A stretch of DNA of 64,000 nucleotides from DASQFQ01 sp963722815 (GTDB taxonomy: Bacteria > Actinomycetota > Thermoleophilia > Solirubrobacterales > Solirubrobacteraceae), in NCBI GenBank assembly GCA_963722815.1, contig CAVROM010000011.1:186001-250000 (forward strand), given 5' to 3'. The notes under the pieces are model-generated. The model made no database searches. It was not told the origin of the DNA and saw nothing but the letters and a program-made list of their open reading frames with translations. This document shows positions 24,577 to 34,122 of the stretch, in pieces (within the stretch, counting starts at the first letter, position 1; each line of letters starts with the position of its first letter). Made by a program: the position numbers and the translations under genes.

Positions 24577-26558
24577 GTGCGTGCTCCCAGACTCCATCCC
24601 GCCCGTCTGACCCTCGCGATCGCCGCGGTGCTCGTGGCGATCCTGGCGTTGCACTACGCCGGCGTCGGGCCGGCGTGGCCGGCGTGGGCTGAGCACCTCT
24701 ACGAGGCGCTCGAGGTGATCGCCGCCGGCTGCTGCCTGTGGCGCGCCGTCGCGCATCCGAAGGAGCGCAAGCCGTGGCTCGTGATCGGGCTCGGGATGGT
24801 CAGCTTCGCCGCCGCCGACCTCTACTACACGATCGCGCTCCAACCGCTGGGCGACGACATCCCCTACCCGTCGCTCGCCGACGCGCTCTACCTCGGCCTC
24901 TATCCGTGCTGCTTCGTCGGGCTGCTGCTGCTCGCCCGCTGCCGCGCCGGGCGGCTGCCGTGGATGCTGTGGGTCGACGGCCTGATCGTCGCGCTCGGCT
25001 TCGCCGCCGTCGCCTCCGCGCTCGTCTACGGCCGCGTGCTCGACGGCACCGGCGGCGACCCGCTGACGGTCGCCACCAACCTCGCCTATCCGATGAGCGA
25101 CATCCTGCTGCTCGGGCTGGTGGCCGGCCTGCTCGGCGTCTTCGGGCTCCGCGGCTGGCGCGCGTGGTCGGCGGTCATCTGCGGCTTCGCGCTGCTCGGG
25201 GTGGCGGACACGATCTACCTGTGGCGCGTGGCCAACGGCACCTACGAGGTCGGCGGCGTGCTCGACGCCGCCTGGCCCGCCGGCATGGTCCTCGTCGGCG
25301 CGGCGGCGTGGCAGCGCCCGCGCCGGCTCGACGCGCGAGCCGTGGCCGATCGCGGCTTCCTCCCCGTCCCGCTGATCGCCGGGTTGTGCGCGACCGGGCT
25401 GCTGGTCGCCGACCACTACGAGCGGCTCGACCAGAGCGCGGTATGGGCGGCCGCCGGCTGCATCCTCGCCGTCGTGGTGCGGCTCGGCGGGACGTTCCGC
25501 GAGTACGCGCGGATGCTGCGCACGAGCCGTCACGAGGCGGCCAGCGACGCGCTGACCGGGCTGAGCAACCGCCGCTCGCTGATCGCCGAGCTCGAGCGCC
25601 GGCTCGCCGCCGACGGGCCCGAGCCCGCCGTGCTCGCGCTGTTCGACCTCGACGGCTTCAAGGCCTACAACGACGCCTTCGGCCACCCGGCCGGCGACCT
25701 GCTGCTGCGCCGCCTCGGCGCGCGCCTGGCGGAAATCGGCGGCGCGCGAGGTCGCGTTCCGGATGGGCGGCGACGAGTTCTGCATCCTGCTGCCGGCCGA
25801 GGGCAGCGCCGACCTCGTCGGCCGCGCCCAGCTCGCGCTCTCCGAGTCCGGCGAGGGCTTCACCGTGGGCGCCTCGGCGGGCACCGTCGCGCTCCCGGCC
25901 GAGGCCCGCAGCGTCTCGGAGGCGCTGGCGATCGCCGACCGCCGCATGTACGCGCAGAAGCGCGGAGGGCGCACGTCGGCGAGCAACCAGTCCAAGGACG
26001 TGCTGCTGCGCGCCGTCCACGAGCGCAGCCCGAACCTCGGCGCCCACGGCGGCGAGGTCGCCGAGCTGGCGGAGCGCACCGCGCGCCACCTCGGGCTCGA
26101 GGTCGACATGGTGCGGGCGATTCGCCAGGCCGCCGAGCTGCACGACATCGGCAAGCTCGCGATCCCCGACACGATCCTCAACAAGCCCGGCCCGCTCGAC
26201 GACGCCGAGTGGGGCTTCATGCGCCGCCACACGCTGGTCGGCGAGCGCATCCTGGCCGCCGCGCCCGCGCTGGTCGACGTGGCGAAGCCTCGTGCGCGCG
26301 AGCCACGAGCGCTGGGACGGCGACGGCTACCCCGACGGCCTCGCCGGCGCGGAGATCCCGCTCGGCGCGCGCGTGATCGCGGTCTGCGATGCGTGGGACG
26401 CGATGGTCACCGACCGCCCGTACCGGCGCGCGATGCCGCGCGAGGAGGCGCTCGCGGAGATCGAGCGCTGCGCCGGCACCCAGTTCGACCCGGCCGTGGT
26501 CGAGGCGTTCCGCGCAGTGCTCGCCACGCCGCGGCGGCACTTGCGGGCGCTGGCCTGA
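24577..26558 (+). CDS. Membrane GGDEF plus HD-GYP protein (two frameshifts)
   Basis: About 660 codons once two single-base insertions (near 25745 and 26287) are removed. Residues 1-300 hold about nine membrane helices (MASE-like sensor). A GGDEF domain follows: DALTGLSNRRSLIAELE, FDLDGFKAYNDAFGHPAGD and FRMGGDEFCILLP, with an intact active-site GGDEF. A complete HD-GYP domain then ends the protein: LHDIGKLAIPD, MRRHTLVGERIL, HERWDGDGYPDGLAG. One polypeptide therefore carries both a cyclic di-GMP synthase and a phosphodiesterase. The start GTG 24577 has AGGGGAAG unusually close upstream. The next gene is an MFS-cyclic-nucleotide-binding fusion. Confidence 0.85.
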
Positions 26559-26577
26559 CCCGGAGATACTCGCTCGG

Positions 26578-28231
26578 GTGGAATCCGCCCCGGCCCCCGT
26601 CAAGCGCGATCCGCTCGAGGCGCTGAGAGCCGCGTTCGGTACCGGCGACCTGCGCCGGCTGCAGTTCGGGTGGGCGGCGACGTCGGTCGGCTCGTGGGCG
26701 TTCATGGTCGTGCTGGCGGTCTACGCCTACGACGTCGGCGGGGCGTCCGCGGTCGGCGTCGCGGCGCTGGTGCGGATGCTGCCGGCGGCGTTCACGGCGC
26801 CGGTGACGAGCCTGCTGGCCGACCGCAGCTCGCGCCGCGACGTGATGGTGCGGGCGACGCTCGTGCGCTCCGCATGCCTGGCGCTGATCGCGGGTGGCGG
26901 TCGCGCTCGATGCGCCGTTCGCGCTCGTGCTGGCGCTGGCCGCCGTGTTCACGATCGCCTCGACGGCGATCAAGCCCGCGCAGGCCGCGCTGCTGCCGAC
27001 GCTCGCGCGCTCGCCCGAGCAGCTCGCGGTCTCCAACGCGGTGCTGACCGGCATCGACAACGCGGGCTTCCTCGTAGGCGCGATCGCCGGCGGCTCGCTG
27101 ATCGCCGCGACGAGCAGCCAGCTCGCGTTCGCGGTGACCGCCGCGGTCTGTCTGCTGGCCGCCTTCCTGATCCACCGCATCCCGCACGACCCGCGGCCGC
27201 CGCACCGCGACCCGCTGCCGGGCGCGCGGCTCCTGCGCGAGGCGCGCTCGGGGCTCGACACGGTGGCAGGCGAGCCGAAGCTGCGGCTGATCGTCAGCTT
27301 CCTCGCCGCGACCACGTTGGTGGAGGGTGCGATCGACGTGCTGGTGGTGGTCGCGGCGCTCGAGCTGCTCGACGTGGGCGCCGAGGGCGTCGGCTGGCTC
27401 AACGCCGCGTGGGGCGTCGGCGGCCTCGTCGGCGGCGCGGTCGCGCTCGGCGTGCTGCGGCGCGGTCGGCTGGCGCTCGGGCTGGCCTTCGGCTGCCTGA
27501 TGGCCGGCACCGCGCTGGCGCTGATCGCCGTCTACCCGCGACCGGGCGTGGCGTTTGCGATGCTCGTCGTGCTCGGCGTCGGCTACGCATGGGTCGAGGT
27601 CGCGGGGCTGACGCTGATGCAGCGGCTCGTCTCCGACGAGGTGCTGGCGCGCGTGTTCGGCGTGGTCGAGAGCACGTACGTGGCCACCACCGGGCTCGGC
27701 GGGGTGATGGCGCCGCTGGCGGTCGCGCTGTTCGGGATCGAGGGCGCGCTCGTCGCGGTCGGCGCCTGCCTGCCGCTGCTCGCGCTCCTGACCTGGACGC
27801 AGCTCGCGCGCTTCGAGGCCACGACCGAGGTGCCCGAGCGCCAGTTCGCGCTGCTGCGCTCGCTCTCGCTGTTCGCGCCGCTGTCGCTCGCGACGGTGGA
27901 GAACCTCGCCGCCCGGCTGATCCCGGTGGCGGTCGAATCCGGCGAGCAGGTGATCCGGCAGGGCGACCACGGCGACCGCTTCTACGTCGTCGCCGAGGGC
28001 CACGTCACCGTCGAGTGCGACGGCGAGCTGGCCCGCGTCGAGGGCCCGGGCGAGTTCTTCGGCGAGATCGCGCTGCTGCGGGATACGCCGCGGACCGCGA
28101 CGGTCTACGCGACCGAGCCCGGGCTGCTGTACGCGCTGGAGCGCGAGAGCTTCGTCTCCAGCGTGACCAACAACCCGCGCAGCGTGATGGCCGCCGACGA
28201 CGTGATCGAGGAGCGTCTGGCGCCGGTGTGA
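26578..28231 (+). CDS. MFS transporter fused to a cyclic-nucleotide-binding domain (one frameshift)
   Basis: About 550 residues. The first ~410 are a 12-helix major facilitator (FGWAATSVGSWAFMVVLAVY, SLLADRSSRRDVMVRATLVR at the loop-2 motif, then AVSNAVLTGIDNAGFLVGAI). From about residue 415 a cyclic-nucleotide-binding domain follows: LSLFAPLSLATVENLAARL, GEQVIRQGDHGDRFYVVAEG and an intact phosphate-binding cassette GEFFGEIALLRDTPRTATV. One inserted base near 26893 breaks the frame in helix 4. GTG 26578 was chosen because upstream sequence is shadow. Transport may be gated by cAMP or a related nucleotide; the substrate is unknown. Confidence 0.87.
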
Positions 28232-28254
28232 GCGCACTCTACAATCCGGTGCGG

Positions 28255-29018
28255 ATGAGGAACGCGGGGGTGGAGCCTGAACGGATCGGTGCTGGCGGTG
28301 GCGGCGGTCGTCGCCTGGCCGAGCGCCGCGCGCAGCGGCGGACAAGATCTGCGTCGAGCACCCGGCGCCGCAGGACGACAGCGTCGTCTGCGTGCGCGAC
28401 AACTGGCAGGACGGTCGACGTCTGCGACCGCAAGGCCGACGGGCATCGCGTCTACGCGCGCGTGGTCACGAAGAGCACGTATCCCGCCTATCGCTCGCCC
28501 TACTACGACACCAACGACGACGAGGCGGGCTGCTCGAATCTGCACTTCGGGAGCCAGGTCGTGAGCGTCGCGGTGTGCGTCCAGACCAAGGGCTGCAGCG
28601 GGATGAAGGCGACCGGCGTGGCGCCGCCGAACAACACGACGCCGCAGCCGACCCCGACGCCGTCCACCCCCGACCCCGACGCCGACACCCCGCCTCCGCC
28701 GCCGCCCTCGTCGGGCGGCGTCACGGTCGGCGTCGGCCTCGGGTGCGTCCGCAACGGCAAGCGCATGCGCGTGACGCTGAAGGTCCACAAGCAGCCGGGC
28801 AAGGCAAAGCCGCGGGTCAAGCGCGTCGTCTTCTTCTACCGGCGCACAAGCAGTCGGTCGTCCGCGCCGACAAGAGCGCGCCCTACCGGCGCAGGCTGCC
28901 GGTCAGCGGGCTGTCGCCCGGCAAGCACCTGACCTACGCCCGGGTCTACTACAAGCGGCCCGGCAGCACGAAGCTCCGCAAACGGACCGTGCGGCGTCAC
29001 TTCACCGTGTGCGCGTAG
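28255..29018 (+). CDS. Putative secreted Cys-containing protein with Pro-rich linker (frameshifted)
   Basis: A likely exported protein of about 250 residues, broken into three frames. The N-terminus gives a signal-like stretch (SVLAVAAVVAWPSAA). Then come ICVEHPAPQDDSVVCVRDNW, VDVCDRKADGHRVYARVVTK and DDEAGCSNLHFG. A Pro/Thr/Asp linker (TPTPSTPDPDADTPPPPPP) follows, then a beta-rich tail (VTLKVHKQPGKAKPRVKRVV) and YYKRPGSTKLRKRTVRRHF. Shifts near 28340, 28422 and 28845 would join them. The start is uncertain, since ATG 28255 needs a further shift to reach the signal peptide frame. The six or more cysteines suggest disulfides outside the cell. No family is recognised. Confidence 0.55.
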
Positions 29019-29028
29019 CGTTCCGCGG

Positions 29029-31031
29029 GTGAGTACCGACACCCAGTCGCGAGTCGAGGAGCTCGCCGCCCGGCTGACCGAGCTGCGCGACGCCTACTAC
29101 CGCGGCGAGCCACTGGTCGCCGACGCCGACTACGACGCGCTCGAGGACGAGCTGCGCGCGCTGCTCGAGGAGCATCCGGAGCTGACGCCCGACCCGAACC
29201 CGCTCGAGCAGGTCGGCGCGACGGCCGTGCTGCACGCGCCGGTCCGCCACAGCCGGCCGATGCTCTCGCTCCAGAAGTCGAACACGCCCGAGCAGGTGGC
29301 CGAGTTCTTCGCGCGCTTCCCCGGCCAGCCGGTGGTGGTGATGCCCAAGCTCGACGGCCTCTCGCTGGCGGTGGTGTACGAGGGCGGGCGGCTGGCGCGC
29401 GCGATCACCCGCGGGGACGGGACGACCGGCGACGACGTCACGCCGCTGGTGCGCGCGATGGCGTCGGGGATCCCGGACCGGATCGACGCCGACGGCCGCA
29501 CCGAGGTGCGCGGCGAGCTCGTGATGCTGCGCTCGACGTTCGCCGCCTACAACGCCGAGCACCCCGACAAGCCGCTGATCAACCCGCGCAACGCCGCCGC
29601 GGGGACGATCCGGGCCAAGGACCCGGCGACCGTCAAGGGCCGCGACCTGCGCTTCTTCGCCTTCGACCTGTACGTCGAGGACGGCGCCAGCGCCGACCTC
29701 GAGAAGGCGCTCCGCGACCTCGGCTTCGACGCCGCCGACATGCGCCACTGCGACGACGCGGACGCGGCGCAGGCGGTGATCGCCGAGATCGAGGCGACCC
29801 GCAACGAGCTCGACTACGACCTCGACGGCGCCGTGCTCCGGCTCGCCGACCGCGGCGCCTACGCGGCGGCGGGCACGCGCTCGAACTCGCCGCGCGGCGC
29901 GCTGGCGTTCAAGTTCGCCGCCGAGGAGAAGACGACGCGTGCTCGCCGACGTGGTGTGGGACGTCGGCAAGATCGGCAAGGTCGCGCCGGTCGCGGTGCT
30001 CGAGCCGGTGTTCGTGGGCGGCACGACGGTCACGCGCGCGACGCTCGCCAACCAGGAGGTGATCCGCGCGCGCGACGTGCGGATCGGCGACACGGTGCTG
30101 GTGCGCCGCGCGGGCGACGTGATCCCGTTCGTGGCGGGCGTGCTCGACGCCGCCAAGCGCACGGGCGAGGAGCGCGAGATCGAGCCGCCGGCCGACTGCC
30201 CGTCGTGCGGGCAGCCGCTGACCGAGCAGGGCAACTCGCGCGAGCTGTACTGCACCAACGTCGCCTGCCCGGCCCAGACCGTGCGGCGGCTGATCCACTG
30301 GGCGTCGCGCGCGGCGGCCGACATCGAGGCGGTCGGGCCGGTCTGGATCGAGCGCCTCAACGAGCACAAGCTGCTCGAGCGCGTCTCCGACTTCTACGCG
30401 CTGACGCGCGAGCAGCTGCTCGAGTTCGAGGGCATCGCCGACGTCTCGGCCGACCGCATGATCGAGTCGATCCAGGCCACGCGCGGCGTCGGGCTGCGGC
30501 GCGCGCTGATCGGGCTGGCGATCCCGATGGCGTCCGAGGCGACCGCCACGCGCCTCTGCCGCGCGGGCTACACGACGCTCGAGGCGGTCGCCGACGCCAC
30601 CGAGGAGGAGCTCCAGGAGGTCGAGGACATCGGGCCGAAGGTGGCCGCGTCGCTGCAGTCGCACCTCAACCGCGAGACCACGCGGGAGGAGCTGAAGCGG
30701 CTGCGCGAGCTCGGCGTCTCGCTCGACGTGCTCGACGAGGACCTGCCGCCCGAGGTCTCCTCCGACGCGCCGCTGGCGGGCAAGACGGTGGTCATCACCG
30801 GCTCGATCGCGGACCCGCGCTCGGGCGAGAAGATCCCGCGGCCGACGTTCCAGCGCCTGTGCGAGCGGGCGGGCGCGACCGACCGCCTCGTCGGTGAGCG
30901 CCAACACCGACCTGCTGATCTGCGGCAGCGACGTCGGCGCCAGCAAGACCGCGAAGGCGGAGAAGCTGGGGGTCGAGGTCGTCGACCAGGACGTGATCTG
31001 GAAGCTGCTGATCGACGCCGGCGTGGCCTAG
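29029..31031 (+). CDS. ligA: NAD-dependent DNA ligase LigA (two frameshifts)
   Basis: The replicative NAD-dependent DNA ligase, about 666 residues, the usual length. Order: Ia domain with DAYYRGEPLVADADYDALEDE, adenylation site MPKLDGLS (Lys107), TRGDGTTGDDVT, NPRNAAAGTIR, then the OB fold VVWDVGKIGKVAPVAVLEPV, the zinc finger CPSCGQPL...YCTNVACPAQ, helix-hairpin-helix repeats (LLEFEGIADVSADRMIESIQ, EVEDIGPKVAASLQ) and a BRCT domain (LAGKTVVITGSI...VSANTDLLICGSDVGASKTA). Single-base insertions near 29937 and 30890 break an otherwise intact gene. As this ligase is essential, error is likely. GTG 29029 follows TAGCGT by 6 bases (leaderless). Confidence 0.92.
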
Positions 31032-31464
31032 CCCCCAGCAGCGCGTCGGCGCGCAGCCGACGCGGGTGCCGCTGAGCTCGAAGCGCATCAGGACCTCGGT
31101 GCCGCCCGCCGAGTAGCGGGCGGACGTCGAGGTCGAGCGCCGTCTGGCGGATGAGCGGCAGCCCGAGGCCGAGCCCGGGGCTGTCGGCGCGGCGCCGCAC
31201 GCCGGAGCCGCGGTCGCGCACGTAGATGCAGAGGTAGCCCTCCGGCCGCCGCGCCTCGACCTCCACCGGCCCGCGCCCGCCGAGCTTGCGGTAGGCGTGC
31301 ACGACCGCGTTGCTGACCGCCTCGGAGACGCACAGCTCGACGGCGGCGAGCGTGTGGACGTCGGCGCCCTGGCCGGCGGCGAAGGCCCGCACGGCCTCCC
31401 GGGCGCGGTGCGGCGTCTCCGCGTCACCGGCCTCGAACGTCCAGATCGATCTCTGGAACCGCAT
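31028..31464 (-). CDS. RsbW-like anti-sigma-factor serine kinase (frameshifted 3' end)
   Basis: A GHKL-fold ATP-binding protein of about 140 residues. The N box ELCVSEAVSNAVVHAYRK and the G1 region YVRDRGSGVRRR...GLGLGLPLIRQTA are those of RsbW/SpoIIAB anti-sigma kinases. After an insertion near 31110 the frame continues YSAGGTEVLMRFELSGTR, the usual C-terminal strand. The exact stop is uncertain: a TAG at 31028-31030 fits only with one more shift. This kinase could phosphorylate the STAS protein at 6366-6698 and oppose the SpoIIE-type phosphatase, but no sigma factor gene is nearby. Start ATG 31462-31464. Confidence 0.78.
31042..31064. terminator. Stem-loop after ligA
   Basis: CGCGTCGGC (31042-31050) pairs perfectly with GCCGACGCG (31056-31064) across a 5-base loop, 10 bases after the ligA stop. 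No T-tract follows. It lies at the convergent end of the RsbW-like gene and may end transcription both ways. Confidence 0.4.
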
Positions 31465-31623
31465 ATCCGATGGTGAGAACGTCGGCCCGAACCGGAACTG
31501 GCGCAAGTTTCTCGCGCCTGACGCGGCGAATGGGGCGAGGGCCCCAGCCGGGGTCTCACGACAGCCCCGCGAGCCGCTACAGAACCGGGCTTCCGGCCAC
31601 CGCCACAGACGACGACGAGCGCG

Positions 31624-31670
31624 GCGCGGAGCGCTCGACGAAGTCCTGCGCGGAGCGCTCACGAAGTCCT
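31624..31670. repeat. Tandem direct repeat, two units of 24 and 23 bp
   Basis: Unit 1 (31624-31647) and unit 2 (31648-31670) read gcgcggagcgctc(g)acgaagtcct and differ by one missing G. Each contains the self-complementary GAGCGCTC. The pair sits in the 213-base gap between the metallo-hydrolase stop and the RsbW-like start. It looks like a recent local duplication; a regulatory role is possible but unproven. Confidence 0.6.
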
Positions 31671-31677
31671 CTGCTGA

Positions 31678-32470
31678 TCAGACCTCGAGCTCGACCGGCT
31701 CGCCGATCGGCAGCCAGCGGACGCTGTCCCGGACCTTGGCCGGCGCGGCGGCAAACGCGCGCTCGGCCGCGTCGCGGCCCTCGCGGAAGTGCTTCCAGCC
31801 CTCGTAGTGGATCGGGATCGCCGTGTGCGGGCGCGCGAGTCCGCAGAGCTCGACCGCCTCGCCGGCGGTCATCGTGTAGCGCAGCGGCCCGGTGACCGGG
31901 AAGCGCACGCCGCCGAGGTGCAGCAGCGTCGTGCCGATCCGCAGCCGCTCCGGGACCTTCCGGACCTCGTCGTACAGCACGGTGTCGCCGGTGATCCACA
32001 CGACTCCGTGCTTCTGGCCGTCCCAGCGCAGCCCGAAGCCGACCACGTCGCCGACGATCGGCCTGCTGCCGGGCGGCCCGTGCCGGCAGGGCGTCGCGGC
32101 GATCTCGATCGACGTCTTGCCCGGCGCCGAGAGGACGTGGGTCTGCCAGGGAGCGAGGCCGACCGTGCTGCCCTCCGAGGCGCCCCGCGCCGGCGGAGGT
32201 CGTGATGACGCTCCCAAAGGTCGGCAGCAGCGCGCGGCCGGCGGGGTCGAGGTTGTCGTCGTGGTGGTCGTGGCTGAGCAGGACGGCGTCGATCGGGCCG
32301 AGGTCCGGCGCCGCGATCGCGGGGCCGGCCAGCTTGCGCGACCCCGTCCCCCAGCCGAAGCGGTAGCTGCGGCCGGGGGGATCGAACGTCGGGTCGGTCA
32401 GCACGCGCCAGCCGCCCGCCTCGATCAACACCGTGGGACCGCCGATGTGGGTGAGCCTGACCTCCGTCAT
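31678..32470 (-). CDS. Metallo-beta-lactamase-fold hydrolase, UlaG-like (one frameshift)
   Basis: About 263 residues of the MBL fold. The N-terminus RLTHIGGPTVLIEAGGWRVL and DPTFDPPG are typical of the UlaG/L-ascorbate-6-phosphate lactonase-like group. The metal motif is LLSHDHHDDNLD (His-x-His-x-Asp-x type). Downstream are VVWITGDTVLYDEV (metal Asp) and HTAIPIHYEGWKHF (last His). One inserted base near 32195, between TTSAGA and EGSTVGLAPWQ, breaks the frame. The enzyme is cytoplasmic and the substrate unknown. It diverges from the heme peroxidase gene across 59 bases. Confidence 0.85.
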
Positions 32471-32529
32471 TCACTTGATCATCCCGGACGAGTCGTGTTC
32501 TACTGGCGGTTCCCCCCGGAGGAGGCCAC

Positions 32530-34086
32530 GTGGAGACGCATGGGTCGGAGAGCTACTTCGTCCTCGGCGAGGGCCTGCTGGGCGAGAGCGGCGAGGGCCG
32601 GACGCTCGCCGTCGCCGCCAAGGCCGCGCCGCCGTTCCGATTCTCGCGCATGGGCCCGAAGGGCACCGGGCGCCAGCCCTCCCGCGAGAAGCTCGGCGAG
32701 CTGATGGCCGCCGGCGGCGGCGAGTCGGACATCCCGTCGGGCTTCACCTACCTCGGCAAGTTCATCGACCACGACCTCACCTTCGACAAGACGAACGTCA
32801 TGCTCGGCACGCACGTCGCCCCGACCGCGCTGCTGCAGGCGCGCTCGCCCAGCCTCGACCTCGACTCGCTGTACGGCGCCGGCCCACAGGACCCGGAGTC
32901 GGCGAAGTTCTACGAGGCCGACGGGATGCACCTCAAGACCGGCACCACGGAGGCGATCGACGGCATCGCCGCCAAGCCCGGCTTCGACCTCCCGCGCGGC
33001 GCCGGCTCGACGCTGAAGGCCAAGCGCAAGGCGATCATCCCCGACCCGCGCAACGACGAGAACCTGGCGGTCGCCCAGACGCACTGCGCGATGATCCGCT
33101 TCCACAACCGCGTGCTCGACACGCTGCCCGCCTCGGTGCCCACCGCGCAGGGGTTCGCCACCGCCCGCGAGCTCGTCACGAAGCACTACCAGTGGATGAT
33201 CAAGACGGACTACCTGCCGCGGGTGTGCCGCGCGAGCGCGGTCAGCAACGTCTTCAACTCCGGCCGCAAGGTGTTCGAGGTCGGCGCCACGCCCACCGAC
33301 GTCCCCACCATGCCGATCGAGTTCAGCGTCGCCGCGTTCCGGCTCGGCCACTCGATGGTGCGCGCGACGTACAGCTGGAACAAGCTCTTCGACCTGGGCG
33401 CCGGCAGCCTCGAGCTGCTGTTCACGTTCTCAGCCACCGGCGGCAACCTCGGCGGCCTCCCGCACCTGCCGAGCAACTGGATCGCCGACTTCCGCCGCCT
33501 GTACGACTTCGGCGAGGCCGGCAAGGCCAATCTGACGGTACCCGCGAGCAAGTTCAACCGCGCGAAGGCGATCGACACCCGCATCGTCGACCCGCTGCGC
33601 AACCTGCCGCCGTCGACGTTCGGCGGCACCGGCGTCCCTAGCGGCGACCCGCAGCGGAACCTCGCGTTCCGCAACCTCGCCCGCGCGCGCATGGTGCGGC
33701 TCGCCACCGGCCAGCAGATGGCGACGTTCATGAAGACCAAGGGCGTCAACTTCCCGCGGCTCAAGAAGGCGCAGATCCGCGACGGCCAGGGCGGCGTTGT
33801 GCTCGACACGCTCACCAAGACGCAGCGCGACGCCGTGCTGACGAACACGCCGCTGTGGTTCTACATCCTGCGCGAGGCGGAGTTCAACGGCGGCCAGCTG
33901 CGCGGCTGCGGCGCGCGGATCGTGGTCGAGACCATGCACCGCGCGATGGAGGGGAGCGCGGCCTCGATCGTCCGCGACCCCACCTGGCACCCGACGCTCG
34001 GACCCAACGCCACGACGTTCCGGATGGTCGACCTGCTGCTGTTCGCGTTCGAAGGGAAGAAGACGCTGCTCGCGCCGCTGGGTTAG
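32530..34086 (+). CDS. Animal-type (peroxidase-cyclooxygenase superfamily) heme peroxidase
   Basis: A 518-residue alpha-helical heme peroxidase of the superfamily that includes myeloperoxidase and cyclooxygenases. Distal heme side: GFTYLGKFIDHDLTFD with distal His81 after Asp80, and the distal Arg in PDPRNDEN (about 174). Proximal His274 lies in FRLGHSMVRATY. There is no signal peptide, so the enzyme would be cytoplasmic or leave by another route. It starts with GTG 32530 behind a strong GGAGGAGG (32517-32525), one of few clear ribosome-binding sites here. The stop codon is part of a gene-end hairpin repeat. The bacterial function is unknown; defence or oxidation of small organics is possible. 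Confidence 0.9.
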   Translation: METHGSESYFVLGEGLLGESGEGRTLAVAAKAAPPFRFSRMGPKGTGRQPSREKLGELMAAGGGESDIPSGFTYLGKFIDHDLTFDKTNVMLGTHVAPTALLQARSPSLDLDSLYGAGPQDPESAKFYEADGMHLKTGTTEAIDGIAAKPGFDLPRGAGSTLKAKRKAIIPDPRNDENLAVAQTHCAMIRFHNRVLDTLPASVPTAQGFATARELVTKHYQWMIKTDYLPRVCRASAVSNVFNSGRKVFEVGATPTDVPTMPIEFSVAAFRLGHSMVRATYSWNKLFDLGAGSLELLFTFSATGGNLGGLPHLPSNWIADFRRLYDFGEAGKANLTVPASKFNRAKAIDTRIVDPLRNLPPSTFGGTGVPSGDPQRNLAFRNLARARMVRLATGQQMATFMKTKGVNFPRLKKAQIRDGQGGVVLDTLTKTQRDAVLTNTPLWFYILREAEFNGGQLRGCGARIVVETMHRAMEGSAASIVRDPTWHPTLGPNATTFRMVDLLLFAFEGKKTLLAPLG

Positions 34087-34122
34087 ACGCCAAGCCAGGC
34101 AGCTTGCTGCCTAGCGGGGGGG
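34084..34122. repeat. Interspersed hairpin repeat, copy 2 (inverted)
   Basis: This is the reverse orientation of the 8004-8042 unit, with one change in the outer arm (TAGACGCC instead of TAGGCGCC). It fills the gap between the convergent peroxidase and sensor kinase genes. Its TAG (34084-34086) is the peroxidase stop codon, and the G-tract end touches the kinase stop. Confidence 0.75.

Noticed and set aside
9000..32300. A link between the indels and GATC sites (methylation-related read errors)
   Set aside because: Several breaks lie beside GATC (9065, 9995, 10040, 17270), but many others do not, so the pattern does not hold.
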